Shown here piece after piece: positions 47,023 to 59,019 of a stretch of 64,000 bases of DNA (positions are counted from its first letter, which is position 1; each line of letters begins with the position of its first letter). Source of the DNA: Heterostelium album PN500. Its lineage: Eukaryota > Evosea > Eumycetozoa > Acytosteliales > Acytosteliaceae. The stretch covers positions 310,001 to 374,000 of the forward strand of contig NW_008805064.1 in NCBI RefSeq assembly GCF_000004825.1, read 5' to 3'. Under the pieces are notes generated by a model. The model was not told the origin of the DNA. It saw nothing but the letters and a program-made list of their open reading frames with translations, and made no database searches. Both the position numbers and the translations under genes were made by a program.

Positions 47023-47829
47023 TTTAAAAAAAGTAGGAAAATAAATATAATAATTTTTATTATTTATATATATAAGTATAAGTAAGAGATAAATGTGGTC
47101 AAAGAATGAAGAAATGTAAAGTTGATTATTATTTTGTTTAAAAATAAACTTGATGAACTCGACTAATTATCATCATAACTCAATCATCTACAGGGAATAA
47201 ATATATATTCATTAAATTAATAGGTATCAGATGATATACAAATACATACTTTTTATTTATAGATGATCTTATATATCACCCGTTTTGGAAGAAATATAGG
47301 GGAGGGTTGGTAGGGGTTTATAAAATCACAAAAATAAAAAACCATCATCAAGGTAAATTTTCATCGTGATGATCACCCCACAAGTTGTTCAAAGAGGTGT
47401 TTGTTATGCATTGGATAGTGGTTGTTGATGTTTTTTATTTTTAGTTTTAAAAATAAAAATATTTTAAATTAAAAAATTAAATTAAAATAAAGAAATATAT
47501 TTTTATTGGTTGTTTTTATATATTTTTCACATTTTTTCATTTTTTATTTTTTTTATGAATGAATTACATATTTGTATTGGTCAGTGGATAAAATTTTTTA
47601 TCAAATCAATCAAATAACGCAAAAAATGACACCCTGATATTTAACTATTTGATATTAATTTATCAGATTTTAATTAATATTTAATTTTAACTAGTTAAAC
47701 TATTTTATCATTTTTTAAAAAATTAATTATAAGATTAGATAATTAGCAAAGATAGATAGATAGATAAATTAGATAGTAATACAGTTTATTCATCTTACCA
47801 ATCAGTCAATAATCATAATTAATTAAAAT
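47023..47829. promoter_or_regulatory. Divergent promoter region, F-box/ARM gene and D-serine dehydratase
   Basis: About 800 bp of AT-rich spacer with one short G-rich patch (GGGGAGGGTTGGTAGGGG, about 47301-47318). No gene or RNA is recognised. Confidence 0.5.
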
Positions 47830-49076
47830 ATGCAAAATATTTCTATCAAACAACTACCATCACCATCTGTTGTGGTTGATGAAGAGATCGTTAGAAGAAA
47901 CTGTAAGAAGATGATCGATAGATCTAAACAGTTGGGTGTTGCAATTAGACCTCATATGAAAACACATAAGACAATGTATGAATGTTAACACTGATATATA
48001 TATGTTAATCAATCAAATCAATGTTTTGCTAACATTAAAAATGATATTATCATAGTGAAATTGGAAAGTTTCAAGTAGAGGGATTAGAGTTTAAAAAGGT
48101 GATAGTATCGACATTGCAAGAAGCAAAGTTCTACGCTCAGAGCGGTTATTTTAAGGATATTCTCTATGCAATCCCAATTGCACCAAACAAACTAGAACAA
48201 GCTGCTAGCATTCACAGCTCGATTGACGTTCTTCACTTGATGGTGGATCATCCCGACCATGTACGTGCTCTGGTCGACTTTCGTGTGAGCAACAACGCTG
48301 CTCTCGCCGGCAAGAAATGGTCGGTGTTTGTCAAGATCGACTGTGGATACCATCGTGCCGGTGCAGATCCCTGCTCACCAAAAACATTGGATCTCATTGC
48401 ATCGATCACCAAAGACAACAACCAGCATTTCGACTTCCAAGGAATCTATACCCATTCCGGTCATTCCTATCGCCAACAAACACCGAAGGAAATTGCAGCG
48501 ATAGCTCTGGAGGAAGCGACCGTTGCCGGCCAAATGGGTGCCAGAATCAGAGAAGCTGGTTTGCCATGTCCGATTGTCTCGATTGGTAGCACCCCGGTCT
48601 GTTGTCACCTGCCTGACAACCTCGTCCAGCTCGGTGTCAATGAAATTCACCCTGGAAACTATGTGTTCTATGACCTGATGCAAGTGGAACTAGGAAATTG
48701 TCAGCTGTCCGACGTCGGAGTGTCGGTTGTAGGACGAGTCATCTCGGTGTATCCCGAGCGCAATGAGCTGCTTGTCGATGCCGGATCACTGGCACTCTCA
48801 TCGGACCCTGGATGCACACATCTCCAGGGCAGACAGCCAGGCTTTGGAGTAGTGGTGGACGCGCCACATCTCCGTGTGGTTGGAGTAACCCAGGAAATAG
48901 GTAAATTGCAGTCTAGCGACCCCGCCAAACCTATTGACTTTTCAAGATACCCAATAGGTACGGTCATCCAAATCATTCCAAATCATAGTTGTCTCACCGC
49001 AGCAATGTTCTCAAACTATCAAATCTTAAAAGGTAATTCCATATGTGATACATGGACACCAGATAAACATTGGTAA
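47830..49076 (+). CDS. dsd1: D-serine dehydratase (DSD1 type, PLP and metal dependent)
   Basis: Converts D-serine to pyruvate and ammonia. Exons 47830-47975 and 48056-49076 give 388 residues. The alanine-racemase-like N-terminal barrel carries the PLP Lys in IRPHMKTHKT, the phosphate-binding region IVSIGSTPVCC and the motif EIHPGNYVFYD. The C-terminal beta domain has PNHSCLTAAMF, whose His and Cys bind the zinc needed in eukaryotic DSD1. This separates it from plain D-threonine aldolase, its closest alternative. There is no targeting signal, so it is cytosolic. The frame is intact. Confidence 0.92.
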
Positions 49077-49432
49077 AAAAAATCACAAAAAAAAACAAAT
49101 AAAAAACTGTTACAATTCAAAGCACTAAAATTCACATGAATAATCATAATTTACAATGAAATATTTCTAATTCTTATAAGAAAATTAAATTTATATATAT
49201 ATATGTATCAAAAGACTTGTTATGAAAGTTACTTCTTATTAATGATATTTAATTGTAGGAATTACACTTTTCGAATTGACATAAAAAATAAATTATCTTT
49301 TTTGGGCCAAAAAAATCAATTTTGTTTTTCGTGGAAAAAAAAACAGATCTCCAAAACTTACAGTTTTAAAATAAAAATAAAGTGTTTTTTTTTTTTTTTT
49401 AATTTATTTTTATTTATTATTTGTTTAGATTT
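49077..49432. other. Short spacer upstream of RAD50
   Basis: AT-rich, no gene. A TTTAG sits 5 bases before the RAD50 ATG, so an upstream untranslated exon is possible. Confidence 0.4.
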
Positions 49433-52400
49433 ATGACATCGATTGAAAAGTTATTAGTTCAAGGTATAAGAAGTTTCGATCCAAATGAAAGTAGTGTAAT
49501 TGATTTCTATAAACCATTGACTTTGATAGTCGGTGTCAATGGTGCTGGTAAAACTGTATGTTAAGATCTTAATTGATGATATCATATGACAGGCTGAACC
49601 GTTCAGTTGGATTGAATTCAAGTAGTTTACTAATCTTATTTATTTTCTTAATCATTGAATGATAGACCATTATTGAATGTTTGAAATATGCATCGACAGG
49701 TGAGATGCCACCAAATTGTTCGAGTGGACAGGCGTTCATTCACGACCCAAAGATTGCAGGCAACAGCGAGGTGAAAGCACAGATAAAGATGAGATTTAAG
49801 AATCCCAATGGTAAGCCGATCGTCGCTACTCGTTCGCTGTGCTTGGTACAGCGTGCAAACAACAAGCAGGAGTTTCGACAGATGGATGCATCACTACAGA
49901 GTTTCAATAGCGAGGGTCAGAAGGTTAGCAAGAGTTTCCGTTGTAGTGATCTCGATAAGGAGATCCCAGAGTTGATGGGTGTCGCCAAGCCAATTCTAAA
50001 GAACGTTATCTTCTGTCACCAGGAAGAGTCGTTGTGGCCGCTGTCAGAATCTGCCAAACTCAAAGTGAAGTTCGATGAGATCTTCTCGGCCGTTCGATAT
50101 ACCAAAGCGCTAAAGTCGATAAAGGACAAGAAGAAAGAGGTTTCCACACAGATTAAAGAGTCGCGTTTAAAGCTGGAGGTGGTGACAACCAATCGTGAAC
50201 ATTCCAATAGAATCAACAAGGAGATTGCCGCTATGAATCAGCAGTTGGTGACACTCAAAGATACGCTGAAACAGACTGCCTCACAGCTGAAGGAGAAGCG
50301 ACAGCAATACGATTTGATCACTGCGAAAGTGACTCAGGTCGATGCAGCCGTTCAAGAGGTGCGCGCGATGGAAGTTCGAAAAGTAGAGATGGAAAAAGCA
50401 AGAGATAGAATGTATAGCGGTTTGACAGAGGTTTTCGATGAGTCCGATGCAGAATTGGTGTTCATGACAAACAGCTTCCAAGATGAAGTCAATCAGATGC
50501 TACAGGCGCAGAAGGAACTAAGCGATAACCTTGCCAAACTACAGACGGAAAGAGATACTTTGGCGGCAAAGAAGAATAGCAATAGTATAGAGATGGGAAA
50601 GCTTGGACAGCTGTTAAAGATGGCAGAGGAGCTGGCCGGAAACCGCGACAAACAACTGGCAGAGTTGGCCAGCAGATACAACCTGACGTACGAACCTGGC
50701 AAATCACAAGATGTTGTTGAATCGCTAACAAAGAAACTCAATGATATATCGGCAGTGATACTGGCGAACCAAGACAGATTCAAACAACAGATTAGCGAAG
50801 CAGAGTCTGCTGCCAACGAGTCGAACATTGAAAAGAAACAACTGGAAGAAAGAATAAATCAACTGGACTCGAATTTGAATGCGAATATGAGAAAGTTGGA
50901 GCAGATCGATGCTGAGAAGAAGAAGGTTCTGTCACTCAGCGAGAATGCGAATCAATATCACCAGGCTATTGCAGAGTCAGAGTCGACCATTGAGAAGCTG
51001 GAGAGTGACTTCCAGCTGGCTGGCTACGATGAAAAGATAAAATCGATGATTCAACAGCGAAAGGAGTTGGAGATGAGCATCGAACAAAAGCGAACATCTA
51101 TCACTCAAGCGAATCAAATGGCACTGCAACGATCCAGTCTGACTTTCAAACAGAATGAACTTAGAACAAAACAAGCCTGTATATCAGAGTATCTCGTCAA
51201 TAACAAAGCAATGTTGGACGATCTGTTGAATGGCGAATACACAGCGGAGAATCTATCGAGTAAACTTAGAGATTTAGGAATGTCGTTGGAATCGGATAGC
51301 AAGGAGAGACGCGAAGAGAGCAACGATGTCAATACTCAGCTGATAAAGAGTGAGAATGAATTGAAGATTGTCATTCGAGAGAAGAATGCCAAGATTCAAC
51401 AGTTGGAGAAACTTGGCGTGCAGCTTGGCAAGTTGGATTCAGCCATTGTCGGAGATAACATCGATGATTCTATAAAGACACTATCGAACCGTTTGCTTCA
51501 GTTACAAAAGTCGTTGGCTATTCTCGAGTCGGAAGATGTTCTCTACAAAGAGTATATCGAAAAGGCAAACAATCAGAAGGAGTGCAGTCTCTGTCAGAAT
51601 CAGATGAACGATGACGATCTTCATAGTTTTATCCACAAGTTGGAATCACACACCGATGGAATCCCGGACAAACTGGCGACACTGACCAAGGAGATCAAGA
51701 CCACCAAAGATAACTTGGAAATACTGACTGCCAATAAGCCAATGTACGAATTGCAGATCAAGCTTAAACAAGAGGAGATACCAATGCTAGAGAAGCGTGA
51801 GCAGGACATTCAACAAACACTTACCGAATCGCTACTTCCATTCAAGAAAACTATCGAGGAATCACAGCAACTATTGGACAACAAAATGAAAAAGTTGAAT
51901 CAAATGGTGTTGGTTGCATCTTCTGTCAATATGTTGTGTGTGGAAACCAAGAAGATTGTTGCAGAGGTTGAACAACAGGAACAACTATTGGGTGTGTCTG
52001 GCGGTGCTCTCTCTGTGGAACAATTGAACCAGGAATATGATCAATTGAAATCGAAGTCCGACTCAATCCAAAAGGAAATCGAGAGACTGACAGTAGACTC
52101 CAAGAAGAATCGATCAGAGTTGAACAGACTCCAACAAATCGTTATTCAGAATCGTGAGCTACTTTCAAAAGCAAGTGGACAAACAGAGATTGTCGAGCAT
52201 CTCAAGCAGAGTGAGAAGGAGCTGCGTGCGATCAACGAAGATCTGATTGCGAAACTATCAGATTTTACACAACAACTCGAAGGAATTACTGCCAAATCAG
52301 TGGAGTTCTCTGGCCAGCTAAACAGCCTAAGAGAACAGTTGGAGAGCGAATCATCAAAGATGACAAAGGAAAAGACAATCTTCTCAAACAAGCTTTCAGC

Positions 52401-53448
52401 TATCAAGAATCTTCAACAACAAATACCAAGTGACTTGCTGGAGAAACAAGAAAAGCTGGAGTCACTTGCAATGTCAAACAGAGAAATCGATATCAATATC
52501 GATTCAATCAACGAGGATTACAGCAAGGGTGTAGCTCACACCGATCAAATCAAAAATGATTTGGCACAGAGTGAAATTACTAAACGTGTCATCAGCGACA
52601 ACTTGGGGTATCGTCAACAAAAACTTAATTGTGAATCGCTCTCTAAAGAGATTACCAAGAAGAACCTATCGATCAACTCTATCATCACGCCCGAGGAGCA
52701 ATCTTTATTAAAATCACTTACAGCCGACATCAATCTCCTCAAGTCCAAGATTGATAAATCCAGTGGACAAGTCGAGGCTATCGAACAACACATTAGAACA
52801 GCTCAAACCGAGCTAGCCAAACCGATCTACAATTCTGTGGAAACTGTATACCGTGACCTGTTGGTACAAGCGGAAACACTGGAACTCATCAACAAAGATC
52901 TCGATAAATACTATAAAGCTTTGGACAAAGCGTTGATGAAATATCACGTACTGAAGATGGATGAGATCAACAAGACAATTCGTGAGCTATGGACTGCCAC
53001 CTATCGTGGAAATGACATTGACACTATCGAAATTCGTTCCGACGAGTCAACCACAGCCAAGAAGGTGATCAACTACCGTGTTGTAATGTTAAAGGGTGAC
53101 GTTGAACTCGATATGAGAGGAAGATGCAGTGCTGGTCAAAAGGTTCTGGCATGCCTGGTGATTCGTTTGGCTCTGGCAGAGAACTTCTGTACCAACTGTG
53201 GTATTCTGGCGTTGGACGAGCCGACATCCAACTTGGATCGTGCCAACATCGAAAGCTTTGCAACAGCATTGCTCAATATCATCGAAGCCAAGAAAACTCA
53301 GAGTGGATTCCAACTGATTATCATTACTCATGACGAAGAATTCGTTCAATATCTAGGTCGTGGAAATTTCGCCGATTACTATTGGAGAGTAACCAAAGAT
53401 GCAAATCAACACAGTCTTGTAGAAAGAAAAGAAATTTCTAAAATATAA
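49433..53448 (+). CDS. rad50: RAD50 DNA double-strand-break repair ATPase
   Basis: SMC-like subunit of the MRE11-RAD50-NBS1 complex in the nucleus. Exons 49433-49555 and 49666-53448 give 1301 residues, close to human RAD50 (1312). Walker A GVNGAGKT ends exactly at the exon border. The Q-loop region is [11 protein letters not shown]. Two long coiled-coil arms surround the zinc hook CSLC (about residue 681). The C-terminal lobe has signature [18 protein letters not shown], Walker [12 protein letters not shown] and the switch His in IITHDEEF. The start matches the family N-terminus ([14 protein letters not shown]). Nothing is missing. No MRE11 or NBS1 gene lies in the window. Confidence 0.97.
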
Positions 53449-53652
53449 TATAATAAATTTATAATTTGTACAAATACACATATTTATTTAAATAACTATT
53501 ATTCTTCAAAAGTGTAATATTACTATTATGTCATTCCATTTATTTTCAACTATGACCATAAGAAAGCGTTTCATTTAACTATTATTATATATTAATTTAT
53601 GTATTTTTTATATTTTTTTCAAACTATATTCCAATCTATATATTATTATTGT

Positions 53653-54309
53653 TTATGGAGTGTTGGTGGTAGTTGGTGAGGAAGGTGTAGATGGAGTTGT
53701 TGTAGTTGATGTTGGCGATGAAGGTGTTGGTGGAGTTGAGGTTGAAGTTGATGGAGAAGATGGTGTTATTGAAATCTTGTTGAATAGCAAATCAAACTTT
53801 GATGGCTTGAAACCTGCTCTAGTTAAATCATTGACATGTTCCTGTGTGATGGTTAGAATTTTCTTTTTCTTGATGAGTCTTTCCTCGATGACACCTAAAT
53901 AAAAGTCTCCAGATGCATCCAATTTATAAACTGAAACGTATGCTTGTTTTCCATCGATATCGATTTCATGTATCTTTTTCTCCACTCTTAAGTTTACTCT
54001 TTGAATTGGTCCTGTATTTTTAATTGCTTTCTTTGCTCCACCTAATTATTATTATTATTTGAATTCAATATAAAAATAAATATACTACTCCGACTTGCTA
54101 ATTTCTATTGAATTGTAAGATCTCTTACCATTGATACCACCACCCAAAGGACTACCATTAAATCCCAGTGATAACTCTTGGTAGTAATGAGCATTTGGGT
54201 CCATCTTAATCAGCGCAACCAATGCTTCATTTGATTCATTGGACAACTGTATATTCTTATGCTTAAAAGTTCCCTCTTGGTCTTCAACTGTTTTTTTCTC
54301 TGTAGACAT
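53653..54309 (-). CDS. Unknown 189-residue protein with Ser/Thr/Pro tail
   Basis: Two exons, 54309-54129 and 54041-53653, in phase. The N-terminal half (ALVALIKMDPNAHYYQELSL) and the middle (RVNLRVEKKIHEIDIDGKQA, YVSVYKLDASGDFYLGVIEE, ERLIKKKKILTITQEHVNDL) look like a compact mixed alpha/beta domain. The last 45 residues are a Ser/Thr/Pro low-complexity tail. There is no signal peptide or membrane span. The family was not recognised. The reading frame across the splice is clean, so the gene is probably real. Confidence 0.72.
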
Positions 54310-54885
54310 TTATATATATATATATACTATTTGTATTCTACAACTTTGTCACTATGTAAATAAATTAAAATAACCAGTTGTTTGTTTGATATTATCAAAT
54401 GTCAATCCACTAATGTTTGACCATTCCCAAACTGTTTAAAAAAAATTAAAAAAAAAAACCAACTCTGATCAAAGAATTTAAAAAAAAAAACCCCTACAGA
54501 TATTTTTGATTGACCAATCAAAATCACAAGGTAATATTTTTTGTTTCAAACAATTAATTGTAAACTATAAAAAATTCATTTCCAATAAAAACAAAGAACA
54601 AAAATAACTAAAATTTAATTATTCTATTTATTCATTTTTAATAAAAAAAAAATCAAATTAAAAAATAAAAATAAAAATAAGATTATGGTTGTGTTAACAT
54701 TTATGTGATCATCAGAGATTTTAAAAATCTTTATATTTAATCTTTGGTTGTGACGCTTTTGTTTTTCCTTGTGTGATTGCAAAAAATAAAAATAAAAATA
54801 AAAATAAATTAAATCATTTTTGGTCAACTTCAAATTCTTGTTATTATTTTTTTAATACATTTTTCATTTTTGTTGTTATTGTTTG
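54310..54885. promoter_or_regulatory. Divergent promoter region before the OS-9-like gene
   Basis: AT-rich DNA with repeated AAAAATAAAAAT tracts around 54660-54680 and 54781-54806. No gene is seen; an open frame at 54624-54833 on the minus strand is composed of such tracts. Confidence 0.45.
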
Positions 54886-56043
54886 ATGATGAAGTATAAA
54901 TATATAAATATCATATTTTTAGTGTTGTTAGTTTTTGTTATTCTAGATAATGTATATGCATCTGAGAATGTCAGAGTTGTAGATGGACATGCTGATGCTG
55001 ACAATCATCAACAACAGCATACTGAGAGTGTAGTTGTCAACAGTGTTGTCAATGATGAATCAACAGATCAACAACAGCAGCAGCAACAACAACAACAGAT
55101 AAAGAAATCTAGTAAGATACATCCACCGATCTCACCAAAAGTAAAATATGAGGTGGTAGTAGGACGAGCAGATCAAATGGAACAACAAATACAACAACAA
55201 CAACTGCAACAGCAAGACGGTGGAGTAGCAGTAACAACAAGCGTTGTCGTACCAATGACACTAGCCAATGGAACCAAGTACAAATGTTACATTCCAAGAC
55301 CGGCAGGCGATCCCAATGAGAGTGACCACGACCAGTGGAGTCCGATACCATCGCCATCAGTGTTTGCAGACTCACTATCGAGTCTCGCAAAGTCACAGTG
55401 TATATTATATAAAACCGGTGGATGGTGGAGCTATGAATATTGTCACGGCAAAGCAGTTCGTCAAATTCACATTGATCCAGCACAAAACAAAGTAACTGCT
55501 GAATTCGTATTGGGAACTGCACCAAATGCTGCTTCGTCATCATCATCATCATCATCATCAACATCATCAACAGCAGATTCCACCACAACTGTATCAAATA
55601 ATAATAACAATAATAATAATAATCATCATAATAATGCACATGGTAAGATAAGAGGATTGGATCCGTCATTTATGAACTCTTACAATCAAGGTTCACAGAC
55701 ATCATTACCAGAGAAATCATCACTACCCTACTACTCTGAGCTCTATGATGATGGTACACCATGTGATATATCACCAGGTAGCAGGTAACTATTTCATTCA
55801 TCATATCATATTATTATCAATTACTAATCACAATTCAATTTAAACAACAACAACAGAAAATCGGAGATTAGATACTATTGTAATAATGATCCAAACAAAC
55901 ATTTCAACTATATTCAAGAAATGAGCGAACCATTTACATGTTATTATATTTTCAAAGTCTATACCAACCTTATGTGTATACATCCATTATTTAAACCAAA
56001 ACACGATACAATTCTAGATATTACTTGTATAAAAGATTCATAA
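54886..56043 (+). CDS. OS-9/ERLEC-type MRH lectin of ER-associated degradation
   Basis: ER luminal lectin that recognises trimmed mannose glycans on misfolded proteins and passes them to the HRD1 ligase. Exons 54886-55784 and 55857-56043 (donor GTAACT) give 361 residues. A signal peptide (YINIIFLVLLVFVILDNVYA) comes first. The MRH domain starts with CILYKTGGWWSYEYCHGKAV and RQIH (the OS-9 WW motif and Gln) and continues after an insertion with GTPCDISPGSRKSEIRYYC, IQEMSEPFTCYY and NLMCIHPLF. The sugar-binding Q, R, E and Y are all present. Unusual are a Gln-rich N-terminal region and a long Ser/Asn run inside the MRH domain. The protein is shorter than metazoan OS-9. Confidence 0.9.
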
Positions 56044-56300
56044 AAAAAATATAAATAAAATTATAAAAATAGTATTATATAGTAGTAATAATAATTGTAA
56101 TTATTCGTTTTGTTGTTGTTGTTTCAAAATAAAATAAGAAAGAATAAAAACTAGTAGTTTTGTGTATTTAATATTTTACTATTATTATATTATATTATAT
56201 TATAAATTTTTGGTTTTGATTTTTTGAAAGAGGATGAAAGAGTTTGATGATTTGTACTATTGTTTGTTTGTTTTGGTTGGTTTGCTTTGTTGTTTTTTTG

Positions 56301-57672
56301 TTAGTCAAAGAATTTTCTGGATTCTGTTGGACCATACAAGGTGGTTCTGACGATTGGGGTCATTTGGTCAAAACAGATATCGAGACGAGCGTCCAAAGTA
56401 TTCTTACAGATGATTCTACCTTCGAGGGCAGAGAGAATGACACCACCGCAACAGGTTGGACCCTTGGAGTCGGCCTTTGGACCTGGTGGGAGGAAACGTT
56501 GCTTGTCGACGGTGACGGTGACGCTCTTACCGGACTTGGCCTTGTAGGCAGCAGCGGCCTCTGAGCAAGCCTTGTCAGCGATTGGGAGATCCTCTTGACG
56601 GAAAACAATGAGAACTTGGTCCTCACCCAACTTGTTCAAACCTTGGAGAATCAAATTCTTCAAGACGGCAGCATATCTCTCCTTGTCTTGTGAGATGACA
56701 GCCAACTTCTTGTGAGCTTCACTGACGACTTCACGGAGACACTCTTCTCTGACCTTCAAAACTGACAAACGTGCCTTGTTCAATTCATTTGACAAGTTAC
56801 TATAATAATAATGATAATGATAGAAAAATGAATTAATCATCTGATTTTAAAAATGTTTAACTTTATCTATTATTGTGTCTGTTGTGTAGCAAAATATTAT
56901 CCTCTTCTTCATTTACTTCTTTCCTATTATCTTTTATTGCCAATCCAATAATCACTAAATCATCTTTTTTTTTTTTGGATCCAAAGTTATTTTAAACTAG
57001 CTAGATTGAATATATCTTATTGACCTGTTGCTTGTTGCTTATTGCTGTTGAAGTTGTTGAGGTTGTTGTTTTCTATGGAGAGAAGAGAAATAGAGAGAAG
57101 GTGGGAAGAGTGCTATGTGTGTGTGTGTGTTTGTTCTAAACTTACATCTTCTTTTGTACTTCAATTTGCTTAACCTTCTTTTCATAATCCTTGATGATCT
57201 TTAATTTCTCAGATTGGAAGATTCTACCCTTCTCAGAGGTGAACTCTTGAGTGGCCTTTGCCTTGATTTCGTCGGCTTTATCTTGGGCTTCATTGAGAAT
57301 GAAGTTTTGCATTTGCTTCAATTGAGCTGAAATTTGTGAATCATCCTATATATATAATAATAATGAATGAATCAAAACAATTGTTAGTAACTTTCTTTAT
57401 TCACATACACAATCATTTCATCTTGATAGTTTTATTCTCAATACTAAATCATCTCATAATCTTCAACCATCAACCATCACTACCGACACAACAACAACAA
57501 CTTATTTCTAATTGCCGATTTTCTATTAACTCTAATAAGCATCGTTGTTACTATTTGTATTGGTTTTTTATTATTTTTTTTGGTGGGTTTGTTTGATGAT
57601 TGACAATTTAAGATGATTTCTTCTTGAAAACTATAAAACTAAAGATATATATATTTAATCTCTACATACCAT
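56301..57672 (-). CDS. vatE: V-type H+-ATPase subunit E
   Basis: Peripheral-stalk subunit of the vacuolar proton pump. Three coding exons: 57672-57670 (ATG only), 57345-57146 and 56799-56301, giving 233 residues, the family's usual 225-235. After the splice the protein reads MDDSQISAQLKQMQNFILNE, then FTSEKGRIFQSEKLKI, NLSNELNKARLSVLKVREE, the C-terminal globular part LDARLDICFDQMTPIVRTTL and the typical ending ESRKFFD. A 324-nt intron lies directly after the start codon. Codons in the last exon are strongly biased, as in highly expressed genes. Confidence 0.95.
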
Positions 57673-58634
57673 GATTTATGTATATATAAATATAATATTA
57701 ATAATAATAAATAAATTGAGTTGAAAAACAAAAAAAAAAGAGGACTTTGTGATTTATAAAAAGCAAAACTTCGTGTTGCTGGATAATGAAAAAAAAATAC
57801 AAAATATCATATTCAATAGGTAGTGTGTGAGATATCTAAAGAACAAAAAAAAAAAAAAAAAAATTCTTGTTGTTTTTTTTTTAACTCTGGTTGACTATTT
57901 TTTCATACGACCTGGTTAAGAACTCCAAACAACTTTTCCTTTCAGTTGTTTGTTTTTTTTTTTTTTTCTTTTTTTTTCAAATTAATTTAATTTTTTTTTT
58001 GCGTATGATGTTTGTTTATTTTTAATTAATTGTACACAATTTCATTATCAATGCGATTGTTTAATAAACAAACATGTTTGAATTAAACAAACCCAACGCA
58101 AATATTGATAACAAGTTAGTTTGTTTCTAATTAAATTTTGTATACTATAATATTATGTTATTTATTTGCAAACATCCAAAAAAAAAAAATTAACATATTT
58201 AAGATTTTTATTTATTTTATTTTATTATGATATGATATTATGATCAATAGTCGTTTAGTTTTCTACTATTAAGATATAGTCTTTAGGATCTTAATGATAA
58301 ATTATCATTTTTGAAAACCTTTTTTTATTTTTTTTTAATGTTTTTAAAAAAATTATTGTTTTTTTCTTTTTTTAGTAATAGATTGTCATTTTTCAAATTA
58401 ATATGATATAAGTTCGTTGATTCTTACAGGATGTAAATACTTTTTATTGTTAATAAACCAATATCTTCAAATTTTAAAATACAAATATTTATTTTGTTGT
58501 TATTTTTCAAACTAAAAAGATTCACTCTGTCAAACTTAAAAGAACAACATATACATCATTGCATTGCAAAATATCAACAAAATTGATAATAATTGGTTGT
58601 GTGTTTATATTTTTTAATTTTTATACAATTGTTT
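57673..58634. other. Spacer with long homopolymer tracts
   Basis: Very AT-rich with many poly-T and poly-A runs. It contains the V-ATPase E promoter and perhaps 5' exons of the tail-anchored candidate that follows. No coding frame is recognised. Confidence 0.5.
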
Positions 58635-58846
58635 TTTGAATTAACACAAACCTAATTCACACAATTCCAAAAAACAAAGAGAAAGAAACACAACTTAAAA
58701 AACTTAAAGAAAAACATCCACTGACAGAATTAGTAACAACATTGGATGAACTAAAAACAACTGCAGTAAACCTATTCAAGGCAAAATCCACTAAATTATA
58801 TATCATTGTCATTTCTGTATTTCTTTTCTTATTATTATTATTTTAA
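58635..58846 (+). CDS. Possible 3' exon of a tail-anchored membrane protein
   Basis: The + frame ending at TAA 58844-58846 encodes ETQLKKLKEKHPLTELVTTL, then a short helix and NLFKAKSTKLY, and finally a hydrophobic end IIVISVFLFLLLLF directly at the stop, the layout of a C-terminal membrane anchor. The frame is open from about 58635 but has no ATG, so it must be a terminal exon (for example after AAAG at 58676-58679) or a remnant. The composition is clearly more coding-like than its surroundings. The family is unknown. Confidence 0.4.
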
Positions 58847-59019
58847 AATCCAAATTATCATTAATTGGTATTATCTTTATATTAATTTATAATTATATAT
58901 TAAATAGTAAGTTTTCAAAAAAATGTTATTTTATTCTTATTATTATTTTAAATTTTAATTCAGATTTTTGCAAAAATAGGTTTTAAAAAAACACAACCAC
59001 AAAAAATAAAAAAAAATAG

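Noticed and set aside
55109-55669. 186-codon minus-strand frame over the OS-9-like gene
   Set aside because: Produced by complementing the Gln/Ser/Asn codon runs of the real gene.
57336-57596. 86-codon + strand frame inside V-ATPase E intron 1
   Set aside because: Lies across the intron of a secure gene on the other strand; composition is His/Ile/Leu from AT-rich sequence.
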